64,000 nucleotides of DNA, taken from Adiantum capillus-veneris (taxonomy: Eukaryota; Streptophyta; Polypodiopsida; Polypodiales; Pteridaceae). Positions 22,079-32,545 of the stretch are shown piece after piece; within the stretch, counting starts at the first letter, position 1; each line of letters starts with the position of its first letter. The notes under the pieces were generated by a model, which saw only the letters and a program-made list of their open reading frames with translations, was not told where the DNA came from and searched no databases. The stretch spans positions 53,418,768 through 53,482,767 of the forward strand of contig CM043944.1 in NCBI GenBank assembly GCA_014529385.2, read 5' to 3'. The translations under genes and the position numbers were made by a program.

Positions 22079-23718
22079 CTAGAAATTTAGGCCTCTTCCA
22101 TTGTGTTGGTCTTTGGATGCCACCATATTGTTGAGAAGGTTGGCATATTTTGGCTCCTCTTGACTTGCTTGTCGTATGTTCACACTGCTTTGTGAAACAA
22201 GTTCTTCAACTGCTATAGAGACTGATGGAGCCTTTGCTTTATCTCCCATGAGAAGAGGTTGTTGATAGGTGTGGGTTCTTTGTGTTAGAGTTACCACGAG
22301 CAATTTCGGAATCCATCTTGTTTTTGGTCCTTGTGTGACCATCTTTGGCATTTTACCTTCTTCTATAATTTGATGGACACTAGGATTCGGTATCCAAATT
22401 TGATGATTTCCTTTGTAGAAGCCTTGATTTTGTAGCTGAAGACGAGGTATGCATCTAGAGTTCTTAGCACTATTAATGGTGACTTGCTGTTGGCTCTTAT
22501 TGCTTGTGTGCCTTTGGGTGCATCCTTGTGCTTCTCGATTGATCTTTGTTGTTCCAGGTTGAGCTACAATTTTTGCTAACCATATTTGTGTGTTACCTTC
22601 ATAAAATCCTTGTGCTTCGAGTAGCTTGACTGGAATCATCCGTTGCTTCACCTGTTTGTCTTGAATAGCTTGGCCGAGGTCACTTTGGTACCCAAACTTG
22701 TCGCATTCCTTGCTGCTTTGATTTTTGCTTTTGCCTTTTGTGGAAGTTCTTTCTCCTGATTGAGTTGTTTGTCTTGCGTTTATAGATTGTCTTGCTCTTT
22801 CTAGAACTTCTTTCTTGAGGTGAGTACATCCAGGCTGTTAGTTTAGGCTTTTTGGCCCAAACACTGGTGCTTCCTTGGAAGTAGCCTTGAGCAGTGATTG
22901 ACTCATTTAATGCTACCCACCCTATCACCTTTTGTTGTTGTGGCTAAGCTTGTGCTTCATGTATCCAAACTGGGTCTTTGACTTGGATGTGCTCTTTGGA
23001 TATATGCACTCAGTTGATATTCTTTGGCTTCTTATGGATGCTTTTTTGTGATGGAAACTTTGGTTGGTAGACTTTCTGCTTTGGTTTCCATTGCAATGTT
23101 GATGGTTTGGCTCTTGATGTTGAAGCTTCGTTGGAAGTTTGATGGAAGATCGTCGAGGGTAAATTTGCCTTGCAAGGATGATTTACTTCAAACTTTACCT
23201 TAGCTTTACCTTTTTCTGCTATGCTTGGTTGCTCCTTTTTTGCATTGACTAGAGGTGCTTTTGGGGCCTTTGCTGGTGTTGTTGAAGATTTTCCCTGTGG
23301 TTGAAAGAAGATGTTCCTCCAGCTTTCTGTCAAGACCAGACTCTCTTTGATGTGATGGGAGTCAATTATGTGGAAAGTATCCTTATACTCTCCGATACTC
23401 AGATTGAGTACAGCTTCTGCCACTCCAAAGCTAGGAATTGGCATTTTTGAACTTGTGTACATGATCTTCTCTAGCTCGGTGATTGGTGGCTTTCCCATCA
23501 TGCTCCAAGTTCCATAAGTCATTAGATTCTTTTGCTTCTGGATCTATCACAAATGAACATGTGATTTTGAGTCCTGTTTCTCCACATATGCTGAATTTGA
23601 TCATCATAGGAGACAATTGATCTTTGTCCTTGTCCCTGTTCTTCTTTTGATCTTGTGTTTGCTGAACATTTGACGTTGAAATTGGAAACTTTGCTCCTTG
23701 TTCTGCTTTCATTTGCAC
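22079..23718 (-). pseudogene. 3' ORFs of element D with repeated W-x-P-K peptide motif
   Basis: Four open stretches on the minus strand (23718-23431, 23522-23010, 22928-22680, 22651-22079) lie where RT and integrase would be in a full element. I do not recognise a family. They repeat a degenerate motif, QG, a few residues, then W and often PK: KVYQPK, PVWIHE, QGYFQGSTSVWAKK, QQGMRQVWVPK, QGFYEGNTQIWLAK, QGFYKGNHQIWIPN and QGPKTRWIPK. Such W-V/I-P-K tags also occur near the Gag/protease boundary of plant copia elements, so a copia origin is possible. The rest is Lys/Gln/Ser-rich. Frame changes between stretches suggest decay. Confidence 0.5.
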
Positions 23719-23859
23719 TTTTTTTGGAGTGGACTTCTTTGAAACAACTTTTGTTGTTTCTTTAGGTATGTCAATGATGACATATTCTTGTGGTTGCTAT
23801 GCTTCCTTTGTTTGTACCTTGGAACCATGCTCCATGATGTTGGTTTTTGATGACACATT

Positions 23860-24000
23860 ACATTCACATTGGATACTAGATGTGAGTGCTAGGTTTCATG
23901 TCACGCCAAGTCATGAGTGGTTTAGCACATATGCTAGTGGTATGATTGGATGTGTGTGTGTTGCTGATGGTTCAGTGCATGACATAGTTGGTGCATGATC
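23860..24000 (+). pseudogene. Antisense Ty1/copia protease fragment inside element D
   Basis: On the plus strand, opposite to D's genes, HWILDVSARFHVTPSHEWF is followed by STYASGMIGCVCVADGS. This is the copia protease pattern W-x-L-D-S-G-A-S, H-V/M-T, then G-x-V-x-x-A-D-G. The active-site DSGAS is changed to DVSAR, so it is dead. It ends in a stop at 23998. It is a captured or inserted piece, with no other copia domain on this strand nearby. Confidence 0.7.
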
Positions 24001-24034
24001 TGTCTCAACTTTTTTGCTTTCACACTCACAAACT

Positions 24035-24760
24035 TCATTTAGCTTCCTTCAACACCTTTATCATAAATAAGGGAGTTATATCATACCCATCTTCATTGCA
24101 AAATTTAGTCTGGGTTGCCTCATACACACACACATCAAGAGTCGCGAGTATTTGATCCCATCCAAAGGGTTCAAATAACTCCTTTGGAAAAGGCTCTCGA
24201 ATATATGTCTCATCTTCTACTGAACGCTCTAGGATGCAATCTTCCTTTCTAAGAGTTACACTCTCAGGAGCTCCGTACATCCAAATATGCGCTTTGCTTT
24301 CCAAATCAGTTGTGGACTTTAATTCTTCCCCCACGGTTCGCAGTATATCTCTATAACTATGATCTTTGACACTAATTTTCGTTGTGACCTATTTGTGTCT
24401 CAAGTAGATATAGTCATAGCCCCAGTCTTGTACCATTTTGAGCTGACGCATGAATGGTCTGCCCAATATGATATCAAAGTTACTGCTCTTGTCAAAATTC
24501 ATTATGGGAAAGGTATGCTCATACTCGATGCCACACGAGGATACAATGATTTGTTCTAATATTCCAATTGGTTTCTTCATGTATCCATATGATAATTGCA
24601 GTTTCATTCGAGTTTTTGTAAGAGTAGGCTTTCCCCATTTTTTCCATATCTCTTTGGTTGCAATAAAAATTCCTGTCCCACTATCTAATATAGCAACCGT
24701 CTTTACTCCTTTTTACTCAAGTGGTAAGGTGGTGTTTCATTCTTCTCCTTCACAGTAGTC
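24035..24760 (-). pseudogene. Protease and downstream fragment of element D
   Basis: The active site reads VAILDSGTGIFIATKEIW (minus strand, about 24700-24645), a standard D-S-G aspartic protease box. The second half is in the frame 24607-24389 (FDIILGRPFMRQL, then VQDWGYDYI), so the domain is complete in content but a short interruption lies near 24610. A downstream ORF of 99 aa (24334-24035) is acidic and has no recognised domain. After it no RT fingers or catalytic box follow, unlike in elements C or E. Confidence 0.75.
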
Positions 24761-26001
24761 ACCCACCTTATTTACTTGTACTAGCTTTGTTTGTGGTTTC
24801 TTAGGCATGATGTAATCTATGTTTTTATCAGTAAGTTGGTCATGTGAAGGGATTTTCAGGCCCATCTTTTCCAGGTTTTTGTCCATTTGGCCCCATAGAT
24901 GCGGTCTAATTTTTAGTAGATCTGAGAGATAAAGTGTGCATTGTATAGGAGAAGACATCAATTCATGCAAGCTCTTGGTATCCATCATATTTGGTGTGGC
25001 TTTCCACTGAGAAGGTACCATTTTAACCTCAAATTTTGTCTCAAGTTCTCGTATGAAAGATGGCAAAGTCTTTAAAGAGCGTCGTTTACTCTCTTCAGAT
25101 GCGATAGATCCAACATCCCCGTATAGAGATCGTATATCCCCTGGGAAGAATTTGTGATTTATGCTTATCTCATGTATAGGTGTTGATTGTAAAGTAGCAC
25201 TACCATCTTTTTGGTTTCTAATCAATTCCCATAAGGATTGTGGCCATGGTTCTTCTGCCTCCGGAATAGGCCTCATTGCTTGTGAGCCCACCCCATATGT
25301 GGTATTGGCTACTTCCCTTGTATCTAAAGGTGCCTCAACTCTTGGATCTTCCTGGTCTTTGTTTACAATACCATGACTTTCCAATTCTTGGATTTTTTCG
25401 CGAGCTAGCACATCCGTTTTTGGAGCATCTGGAACTGGTTCCATAAGAGCTTGGGCCTTTTGGACGAGCTCCTTGCACATTTGCAAACTTTCTCTTTCAT
25501 ACCGTGGATGAGGATATGCCAGCCATCTATCCTCTTGGATTTGGTTGTTCTTTAACCTAGCATCATAAGATTTCAAGATCGCATCCAAAAATTCAAACAC
25601 TTTGTCGACCAAGACTGAACCTCCCGAGTTAGTCTTTGACTCTTTAGGTCGACAAAGTGTTTGAATTTTTGGATGCGATCTTGACTCTTTAGGTCCCTTT
25701 GCATTTTTGTTCCTTTCTTGCTCTTATCTAAGTTGCTTCTTGTTTGATTCAATTTAGTTTCCAAAGCCGCTTTCTCCTTTAGCCTCTTCACTTTCATTTT
25801 GTCTCGTTTGCCTTTCCATGATCTTCTTCCGAAGGTTCTCACCAATATGTTCTCAAATTCTGTGTGAACAGGCAATGTGGCTTTTTTAGCTGGTTTGTTT
25901 TTGGCAGCTTCTTGAGCTTGAGCTCGAGTCATCACATTTAAAGGAATGGCGGGTTCTACCTCGGATCCGCTTGAAGAAGGCATCATGTCTACAACATTCA
26001 T
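24737..26001 (-). pseudogene. Gag-protease linker of element D, broken by an inverted duplication
   Basis: Two long reading frames, 26001-25573 (142 aa, very Lys-rich, with NVMTRAQAQEAAKNKPAKK) and 25612-24737 (291 aa), probably formed one chain between Gag and protease. They are separated by a 38-bp inverted repeat (25573-25610 and 25647-25684). The repeat makes the first frame end with a spurious tail and the second begin with MVDKVFEFLD from the same bases. The 291-aa part includes RPIPEAEEPWPQSLWELI, KFFPGDIRSLYGDVGS and a Pro-rich end before the protease. No known domain was recognised. Confidence 0.6.
25573..25684. repeat. Perfect 38-bp inverted repeat, 36-bp spacer
   Basis: Arm 25573-25610 (TCAAGATCGC ... 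GTCGACC) is the exact reverse complement of 25647-25684. The 14-bp direct repeat TGACTCTTTAGGTC flanks the second arm (25637-25650, 25682-25695). This structure is what a local template switch leaves behind. It sits exactly at the break between two coding frames. Confidence 0.95.
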
Positions 26002-26013
26002 TGTTGCTTTCCC

Positions 26014-27063
26014 TTAGTAGTTTGGATTTTTAGCACAGTGTTGGCGTAGATGGTCGGTCCCGCAACCATCACAAAACACAAATAATTCTATTTGTGGATC
26101 CTTGTTTGGACAACTTTGTGCCCAATGATCACCTCCACACTCATAGCATGGACCTTCTTGTTTCATAGCTGGTGATCCAGCCGATGGATGTTCTTGCCTT
26201 GTGAGGATGTTCTTTGAACCATACTCCTGATGATTGGCTATGAACATGAGTGTATTTGTATCCATGGAGTACTGACTTCTCATGGGTTGTGGAACATACG
26301 TTGGTTGAGCGTAGTTGACTACTACTCTACCATCATTCTGAAGAGGTGGTTGTTGCCCTAACATACATTTTGGCTTTGGTTGAGTGCTACACCATGGAGT
26401 GGGATGATCCCCTCCTCAAGTATTACATATCCTCAATTGAGGCTGTCGTACAATTGGGTTCTGTATGTAGCCTTGGTTTATTATTTTAATCACCCCCTCG
26501 ACCACTTGATCAATGATTGGATTCCAAAGAGTTTGAACATCTTGCTTTGTGGTGGGTTCGCTCTTTGGAGATGAGGCACTACTGGTCCTGTTGTCTGTAT
26601 CTTCAGTCACCTCTCCGTAGGCCTTACAATTGTCAACTAGATAAAGAGCTTCTCTATTGATTTGATCAAATGTTATGCATCCTTTCAAATGTAGTTCCTT
26701 TTTGAGAGTTTCATTCCTCAAGTCATCTATGAAGAGAATTGATAATCTCTCATCTTGAGGTACCTCTCTCATAGGACATCTCTCTATGTATTGCTTGAAG
26801 TGAAGCAAAGCTTCCTTCACTTTCTTGTTCTTTTTTGTTTGAAGACGTAGATTTGGGACACTGAGTTGTGTTTGATTCCCCTTTTTGAGAACTCCTCTAT
26901 AAATTCTTGTAAGAGTTGTGCTATGTTGGGAAAATCATCTCTATTGAGAGGTTGGAACCACGTCAAAGCTGTTCCTTCTAATGTCAACCCAAATCCGTCA
27001 TACTGGATATGGAAATCTGCAATCTGTTCAGCTCTCAAAACTTGTTTGAAGAGTGAGACATGA
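26014..27063 (-). pseudogene. Gag capsid and nucleocapsid of element D with two zinc knuckles
   Basis: The capsid part (27038-26817) shows the helix FHIQYDGFGLTLEGTALTWF typical of plant Gag (ALTWF). It continues in the frame 26820-26416 (KEALLHFKQYIERCP, RLSILFIDDLRNETLKKEL). The nucleocapsid part (26364-26014) has two knuckles, C73-C76-H80-C85 (CYECGGDHWAQSC) and C98-C101-H105-C110 (CDGCGTDHLRQHC). Both have three residues between second Cys and His instead of the usual four. Frameshifts near 26817 and 26400 break the chain. Confidence 0.8.
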
Positions 27064-27155
27064 GCATATGGATCCCCTCACCCATTTTATTTTGTCTTGA
27101 TACATTGAGCCACTTGATATGGTGTTAATCGTTGGGGTTTAGTCACTAATCTAAC

Positions 27156-27668
27156 TCACTCATGGTCTCTTAGAAAGATGTCTCTCGTGCTCTCGTCTCG
27201 TCTTGGAGAAAATCCCGGTGGAATCCTCTCTATTGCATGTTCTGGCATAATTTTTGACTGAAAGTAAGTAGAGATTGGAGTACCCTTGTACATATATCTC
27301 TCTATGTCAATTGGATCAACAAGTGTGTACTCACGTCCATACTTATCTACCATCAAAACTTGCACTCCGTTGACATCTGTATATGTGAATGCATAGATGT
27401 TCTTATGGGTGGTCAACTCGCTGGCATAGGGCTCTACACACTTGCAAAAGATGTATGGATTTCCATTTGTGAACCTATACAAGCCCTCATGAGTGTAATC
27501 CATAAGCACTCTCTTGGATTTATTGGCTTTGATGAATCTCGCGTTCGGTTTGTTGATCAGTGGATGGCTCTCCTCTATGTTTTCTCCCAATCCCACTGTT
27601 GTCGACATTGTAGCATTTTTCATGTCTCTGAGTGGAGTAGAAACCCCTGGTGGTGGATTATTTGTCAT
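27156..27668 (-). CDS. N-terminal Gag ORF of element D, 170 aa
   Basis: This is the first ORF after the long leader, starting at the ATG at 27668-27666. It includes SHPLINKPNARFIKANKSKR, CKCVEPYASELTTHKNIY and RIPPGFSPRRDESTRDIF. I do not recognise a named domain; similar N-terminal extensions precede capsid in large plant Ty3/gypsy elements. It ends about 90 bp before the region where the capsid frame begins, with a stop or shift between. No membrane segment is seen. Confidence 0.6.
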   Translation of the reverse strand: MTNNPPPGVSTPLRDMKNATMSTTVGLGENIEESHPLINKPNARFIKANKSKRVLMDYTHEGLYRFTNGNPYIFCKCVEPYASELTTHKNIYAFTYTDVNGVQVLMVDKYGREYTLVDPIDIERYMYKGTPISTYFQSKIMPEHAIERIPPGFSPRRDESTRDIFLRDHE

Positions 27669-30484
27669 GGCTAAGGCTCACTCAAAACTCTCAAGATAAT
27701 CCCTAAGAAGTCCTCTTTGGCTTAGTGCAACTTATCCCTTTTTGCCCTTGATGAGGTCTCTCAGAAGTTAGGAATTTTTGACTTTGTGGTCTTTGAAAAT
27801 TAGTCTTGGGGTACCCAAAAAGTTTGGATTTAGGAAACCTAGAAAAATTCAGCTCTAAAAATTCAAAAGTATAGGTGTGTGTTATTGCCCGCAAGCTTTC
27901 TTCCTAGCTATACCTGACTCAATTTGAAGCTGTCTATTAAAAGTTAGAGCACTTTTAGCGAACTGCACTTGAAACAACACTCCAAACAATCTCAAGACCA
28001 GAAAACAGGAACTTTGACTTGTATCTTGGCCTCCTGAAGGTATTTTTAGCTGAAGCTTGAGATTTGGGATGTCCTCAAGTATGTCTACAAGATAACCAAG
28101 CTAGATACCCCCACTATGCTGAGAGATACATGGATCGCCATCCATGTTCCCTATCAAAAAATTTTCTCCAGTTTTTCCAAATTTTTACTATGTGTAGGCA
28201 AGGTCATAAGCAGGCTAGATACCAATTTTTAGCAAATTCTGAGTTTGAGGTACATGGATCGCGATCCATGTTCAACCACATATGGACTTGTCCTCTTGGT
28301 AGCTTGTTGCTCTCTATGTCCACAAGCTAAATCTCAAATCTTTTTGAATTTGGACTTGGTTTGACAGGTCAAATGGCCAACACTAGGTCTATATTGTGGT
28401 TTTTTGGCTATCACCTGTTTTTCTCTCTTTTGAACCAAATTTGCTCAATTTTTTCCAAAATTGAACTTGGGGATATGTTTCTTTGTGTATGCACTACTGA
28501 TGTGGAAAGTTTCAACTCAAGCTGTCACTATGGGTACATGGATCGCGATCCATGTTTAGAGCCCAAATTAACTTTTTTTGTACCATCAGATTCAACATGC
28601 TTAGGAGGTCCTATGGTATCAAATTTTTTGAAAATGGACCTCTGGATTGAAAGTTAGGTGAATTCTGACACTTTGTCAGAGTACTTGGCAGTTTAGGGAT
28701 TTTGACTTAGTTTTTGGTATCCAAATCTAGTTTTGAGAAGACCACTGGATTCCTTGTGCTGTCCTCTAGCTATGGTGCAAATATGGTATCAGTCTGTGAC
28801 AAAGGAACATGGATTGTGATCCATGTACCTATGTGTTAGAATGCACTGAAACTTGGCACACAGCTTCCCCTTGGTCCACTGATCCCTGCTATATGGTTTT
28901 TGTGTGATTTGGACTTTTCTAGGTCAGGCAAAAGTCAATTCACAGGTCTGTTTTAGGGTTTTCACCTTGAACAATTTTTGGCTCTTTTTACCCACTTTTT
29001 GAACTTTTTTGACAAAATTTCATTGGAGACTTTTGTTCACAATGGTCTTTGCTACAGGCTGGAAAAGTTTTTTTCCAGAAATTTCTCAGAGGTACATGGA
29101 TCGCGATCCATGTTCCACCACTTTTGGATCTGAATTTTTGGTACACTAATAGCTTATGATGTTTGCAGCTTGCTCCACAAATCTTTTTGAATTTGGATCA
29201 GTTTTGCCCAACCAAAACTGACTTCTATAGTCTGTTGTGGCAGTTTTGACAATGAACTGTTTTTGGCTCTTTTGACCACTTTTCACAACTTTTTTGCATA
29301 TGGTTTCTTTGGGAAAGTTGTTCCAAATGATACCAGCTACCTAGTGCTTAAATATTAGCCAAAAAAATTTCTAAAAATTTTCATGAGGTACATGGATTGC
29401 GATCCATGTTTGAAAGCCAATCTGATATTTCTTGGTACCATCACGATCAACATGTTTACTAGATGCTATGGTATCAAAATTTTGGGGTTTGGACTAATTT
29501 CTGTCATTCAAAATAAAGTTCTTGTGTCTATCCTGTGGTTTTTGACTAGTTTCTGTATTTGGCTATTTTGACCAAATTTTTCAAATTTTTGACATGGTAC
29601 CTTTTGGGAAAGTTGTTCCACTAGTTATCAAGAATCTAATTGTCAAATACTAGCCCCAAATTCCATGTTTGGCAGCATTTTTTCATGAATTTTGTTTTGT
29701 TAGTTCTTTATGCCCCGTAGAAGCCAAATCTCACCCCTTTTTGAATTTGGATCCCAAAAGCTCAAGATTTGCCCAATTTTGTGTATGAATCCCTGTTTTT
29801 GCTATTTTTGCTCTAACAGCCAATTCTGAAGTGATTTTTGAGGTTTTCTTTCAAGAAAAATTGATCAGAGCAGTTTCCCAATGATGTACACTGTGACTGG
29901 TCACTTTTCACCCAAAATGGTCTCTGGGGTACATGGATTGTGATCCATGTTCCTCCACAGATTTTGGCCAAATTTTCCAGATTGCTTCTAGAGAGTCTAG
30001 TCCTGCCCTTGATCCACAAACTTTTGAATTTGGATCACTTTTGAGGTCTCTACCATCAATTTTTTTTTCACAATTTCAGAGTTATGGTCATTTTGGCCAA
30101 AATATGGTTTTTACCCTTTTTTCCCTCAATCTTTAAGCCCAATTTTGATGGTGGTAGTTCCTACTTACCCTACTCCTAAGTACTAAAATGAAACATGAAA
30201 CAAAAACAAACAAAACGGTACAAAATAAAGTCAAAACAAAAAACGGTACAACACTCTAAAATCATAGATAAAATGGGAGAATGGAATGCTTTTGGCTATC
30301 TCACTCACACCCCTCTTTACTGCTCAAGAATAGATCTAGCAAGTCCTCAACTTCTAGACTCTGTCAAGCACTAAACCCCTTGTCTAGCTGCTTCGCTGCT
30401 AAAGTGTAAATGGAATGGAGAGAATTTTTTTTGAAAAAGAACGCTCTAAATATGCACTAGGCCACTCACCATCTAAGGATCATA
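27669..30484 (-). repeat. 2.8-kb leader of element D with seven 20-bp palindromes
   Basis: AT-rich noncoding sequence between primer site and gag. It contains ACATGGATCGCGATCCATGT or a one- to two-base variant at 28128, 28252, 28536, 28806, 29094, 29390 and 29931. Three copies (28252, 28536, 29094) are perfect 20-bp palindromes. Intervals are 124, 284, 270, 288, 296 and 541 bp. Flanking text also recurs, for example TACCATCA...ATCAACATG...CTATGGTATCAAA at about 28580 and 29430, so the region is a degenerate tandem array of roughly 280-bp units. No long ORF on either strand has a recognisable domain. Confidence 0.9.
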
Positions 30485-30502
30485 TCCCCGGCAACTGCAC
30501 CA
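30485..30502 (-). other. Primer-binding site of element D
   Basis: On the minus strand, one base after the 5' LTR, TGGTGCAGTTGCCGGGGA is read. It resembles the TGGCGCCGTTGCCGGGGA class of primer sites in plant Athila/Tat elements, differing at two or three positions. The assigned tRNA cannot be checked here. Confidence 0.8.
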
Positions 30503-30503
30503 A

Positions 30504-31390
30504 TGTTAGCGGGTTGCCGCGACGGACGTCTGTAGCATAGCTTTCTGGCACTAACATAATGTCAGTACTCAGGGAAAGTGACTTAGATGGGGCACGGAGA
30601 CTCTTTGAGATCGTCAATCTCAAGAAGTGAACCTAACAAGCTAACATAACAACTCTACAAGCAAATCAAACTCAATGATCAGGGAAATCTTCCTATGTCC
30701 TTTCTTACAACACTAGGTCATCATGCCATTTTGGCACTCGAATGGACTCGAAATGCAACGAAATTTTAGGAGGAGGTCTAGGACACCTAGGGGCACTATC
30801 CTACCAAGTCTAATTGCAATCCAACAAGGTACCAAAATCACGATCCATCATGAAAAAGGTCCTAAAAACAACCCTATGGTCTAAGAACACTCTCCTATAG
30901 TCAGAGATTATAAACAATGCTTTAAGCACTCAAATCTGAAGATTAGGCTCACTAACGCATAGTCGCAAACCTCAACAAAACTGACAATGCTTACACTTGA
31001 AAGAAAGGGCAAAGAGAGAGAAACACAAAGAAAGTTTCAAAGTTGAAAACGGATTACCCAATCATTAGCTGCGATGATTACAAGTTGGAGCAGCTCGTAG
31101 CTTGAGTGTACGTACAATAGAGCTCTTTTATTTTCTAAAGATAAGCCCCCTTTCACATTAAAGTTATTGATCTTTATACCTAGGGCATTCTAAATGGCCA
31201 TTGGCCGGCTCACACATACCTTTACAATTGTCAGGAAAGAATTACAGCTCAGGGAATTGACTGTTACTCTAGAATTAGGATTTACACAGAGTATCACTAC
31301 ACTAGCTCGACAAAATAATAAACTAAAAATGTGGTGTCCGCCGGCTATGTGTTCGACTAGTTGGGTGCCCGTTTGATCTGTCCTCAAACA
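30504..31390 (-). repeat. Right (5') LTR of element D, 887 bp
   Basis: Partner of the left LTR, TGTTAGC to CTCAAACA, next to the primer site on its left and the GTCAT duplication on its right. Being the 5' LTR of a minus-strand element, it would hold the promoter; I could not place a TATA box confidently. Confidence 0.95.
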
Positions 31391-31395
31391 GTCAT

Positions 31396-32545
31396 GGTGG
31401 GCAAGTCACAAGGGAGTTTGGGCCACTTTTACTAAAAAATCAAAGATCGATATTGGTGGAAGGAAATGTATAAAGATGTGGTACACTTTGTTGAAACTTG
31501 TAATGTGTGCCAAATGTACTCAAATGTAAAGCACCGTGATGGGTTACATCCAACATATCTAGTGTGTATGCATGTCAAATGGGTAATCAATTTGATTATG
31601 ATGCCTACCGGATTATGGAAAATGAGGTATTGTGCTTCCTAGGGAAGATTTGACAAACCAAGTTGAAGGGAGAGCTGTGCGAACTAAAGCTAGAAATGTG
31701 AAATGCAAGTTTTTAGTTGAAGATGTAATAAGTAGATATGGATGTGTTGGAAGAATTACTATGGATAGAGGAGAACTTGATGCTGATGAGGCCAAAGAAG
31801 TTTTTGCTCGTCTAGGTATTAAATTATCTCTCACTACGGTATATAATCCGGAAGGAAATTGTAAAAGTGAGAGGGGACATCCCCCCATTATCACGGAATT
31901 GGCTAAAGCATGCAAAGGAAGTACTGGTGATTGGCCTCTATTGCTACCCTATGCTTTATGGGTTGACCGTACCACACATAGTACTATTACAGGGTTCATG
32001 CTATCAGAGTTGATGTATGGCCAAAAACCTATTATGCCTCTTGAGGAGACCATAGCCACATGGAGTATATTGCCTTGGGATACAAAGATGAGCAGAGATC
32101 TACTTTCTTTGAGGATTCAACAACTGAAAAGGAGAAATGAGGATGTGGAGACCGCAAGGGAAAAACTAAGAGATGCTCGTTTAGAGAACAAGGATGCTTT
32201 TGACAAACAACACATGTTGAGACCAAGCGCTATTCAAGAAGGTGATTGGGTTCTTGCTTATGATAGCAGCTTAGATAATCAGTACATAGGTATGTGAAAA
32301 ATGGTTAAGTGGTGATTTGGTCCTCATGTGGTCAGACATGCTTTTCCTAATGCTACTTACAAGTTATATGAAATGGACGGTACAGAGTTAAAGGTTCCAA
32401 TTGCAGGAAAACATGTCAAAATATATAAGAAAAGGGATGCACAAATTCAAATTGGAGATGGAGTTTTCAATGTGTCGGAAGCTAGAGATTTAAATGATGA
32501 AGGTGCGTCTTCTAATGATAATGACGGCTTGGAGGACTTCTAAAT
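31396..32545 (+). pseudogene. Integrase of element B with C-terminal tail
   Basis: After D the zinc finger continues (SHKGVWATF, then DRYWWKEMYKDV and VETCNVCQM, with both Cys present). In the core the first catalytic Asp is Asn (KWVINL, codon at 31589-31591). The second Asp is in ITMDRGEL and the Glu in NCKSERGH, 35 residues apart, matching DDE integrases. LPYALWVDRTTH and GFMLSELMYGQ follow. A GPY/F-like end reads FGPHVVRHAFPNATYKL and AGKHVKIYKKRD, finishing in DGLEDF at 32542. No chromodomain is seen. Stops near 31540-31630 and 32297 break it. Confidence 0.85.

Larger units (their letters stand above)
19888..31390 (-). mobile_element. Element D: 11.5-kb RT-less LTR retrotransposon inserted in B's integrase
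   Basis: The ends are TGTTAGC and CTCAAACA, the termini of two LTRs (19888-20801, 30504-31390). They are flanked by a perfect 5-bp target duplication, GTCAT (19883-19887, 31391-31395). Primer site (30485-30502), gag (27668-26014), protease (24760-24389) and polypurine tract (20802-20815) are in place for a minus-strand element. No RT, RNase H or integrase motif is visible between protease and the 3' LTR; instead there are unusual repeat-containing ORFs and an antisense copia fragment. The 2.8-kb leader carries the palindrome array. Coding regions have frameshifts, so this copy is not intact. Confidence 0.92.

Noticed and set aside
28128-29950. CRISPR-like array of palindromic repeats
   Set aside because: Spacing is 124 to 541 bp, the intervening sequences are themselves related, and the window is a plant-type nuclear region inside a retrotransposon leader.
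28064-30136. Plus-strand short ORFs containing YMDRDPC-type peptides
   Set aside because: The repeated peptide comes straight from the palindrome; frames are short, inconsistent between copies and otherwise dissimilar.
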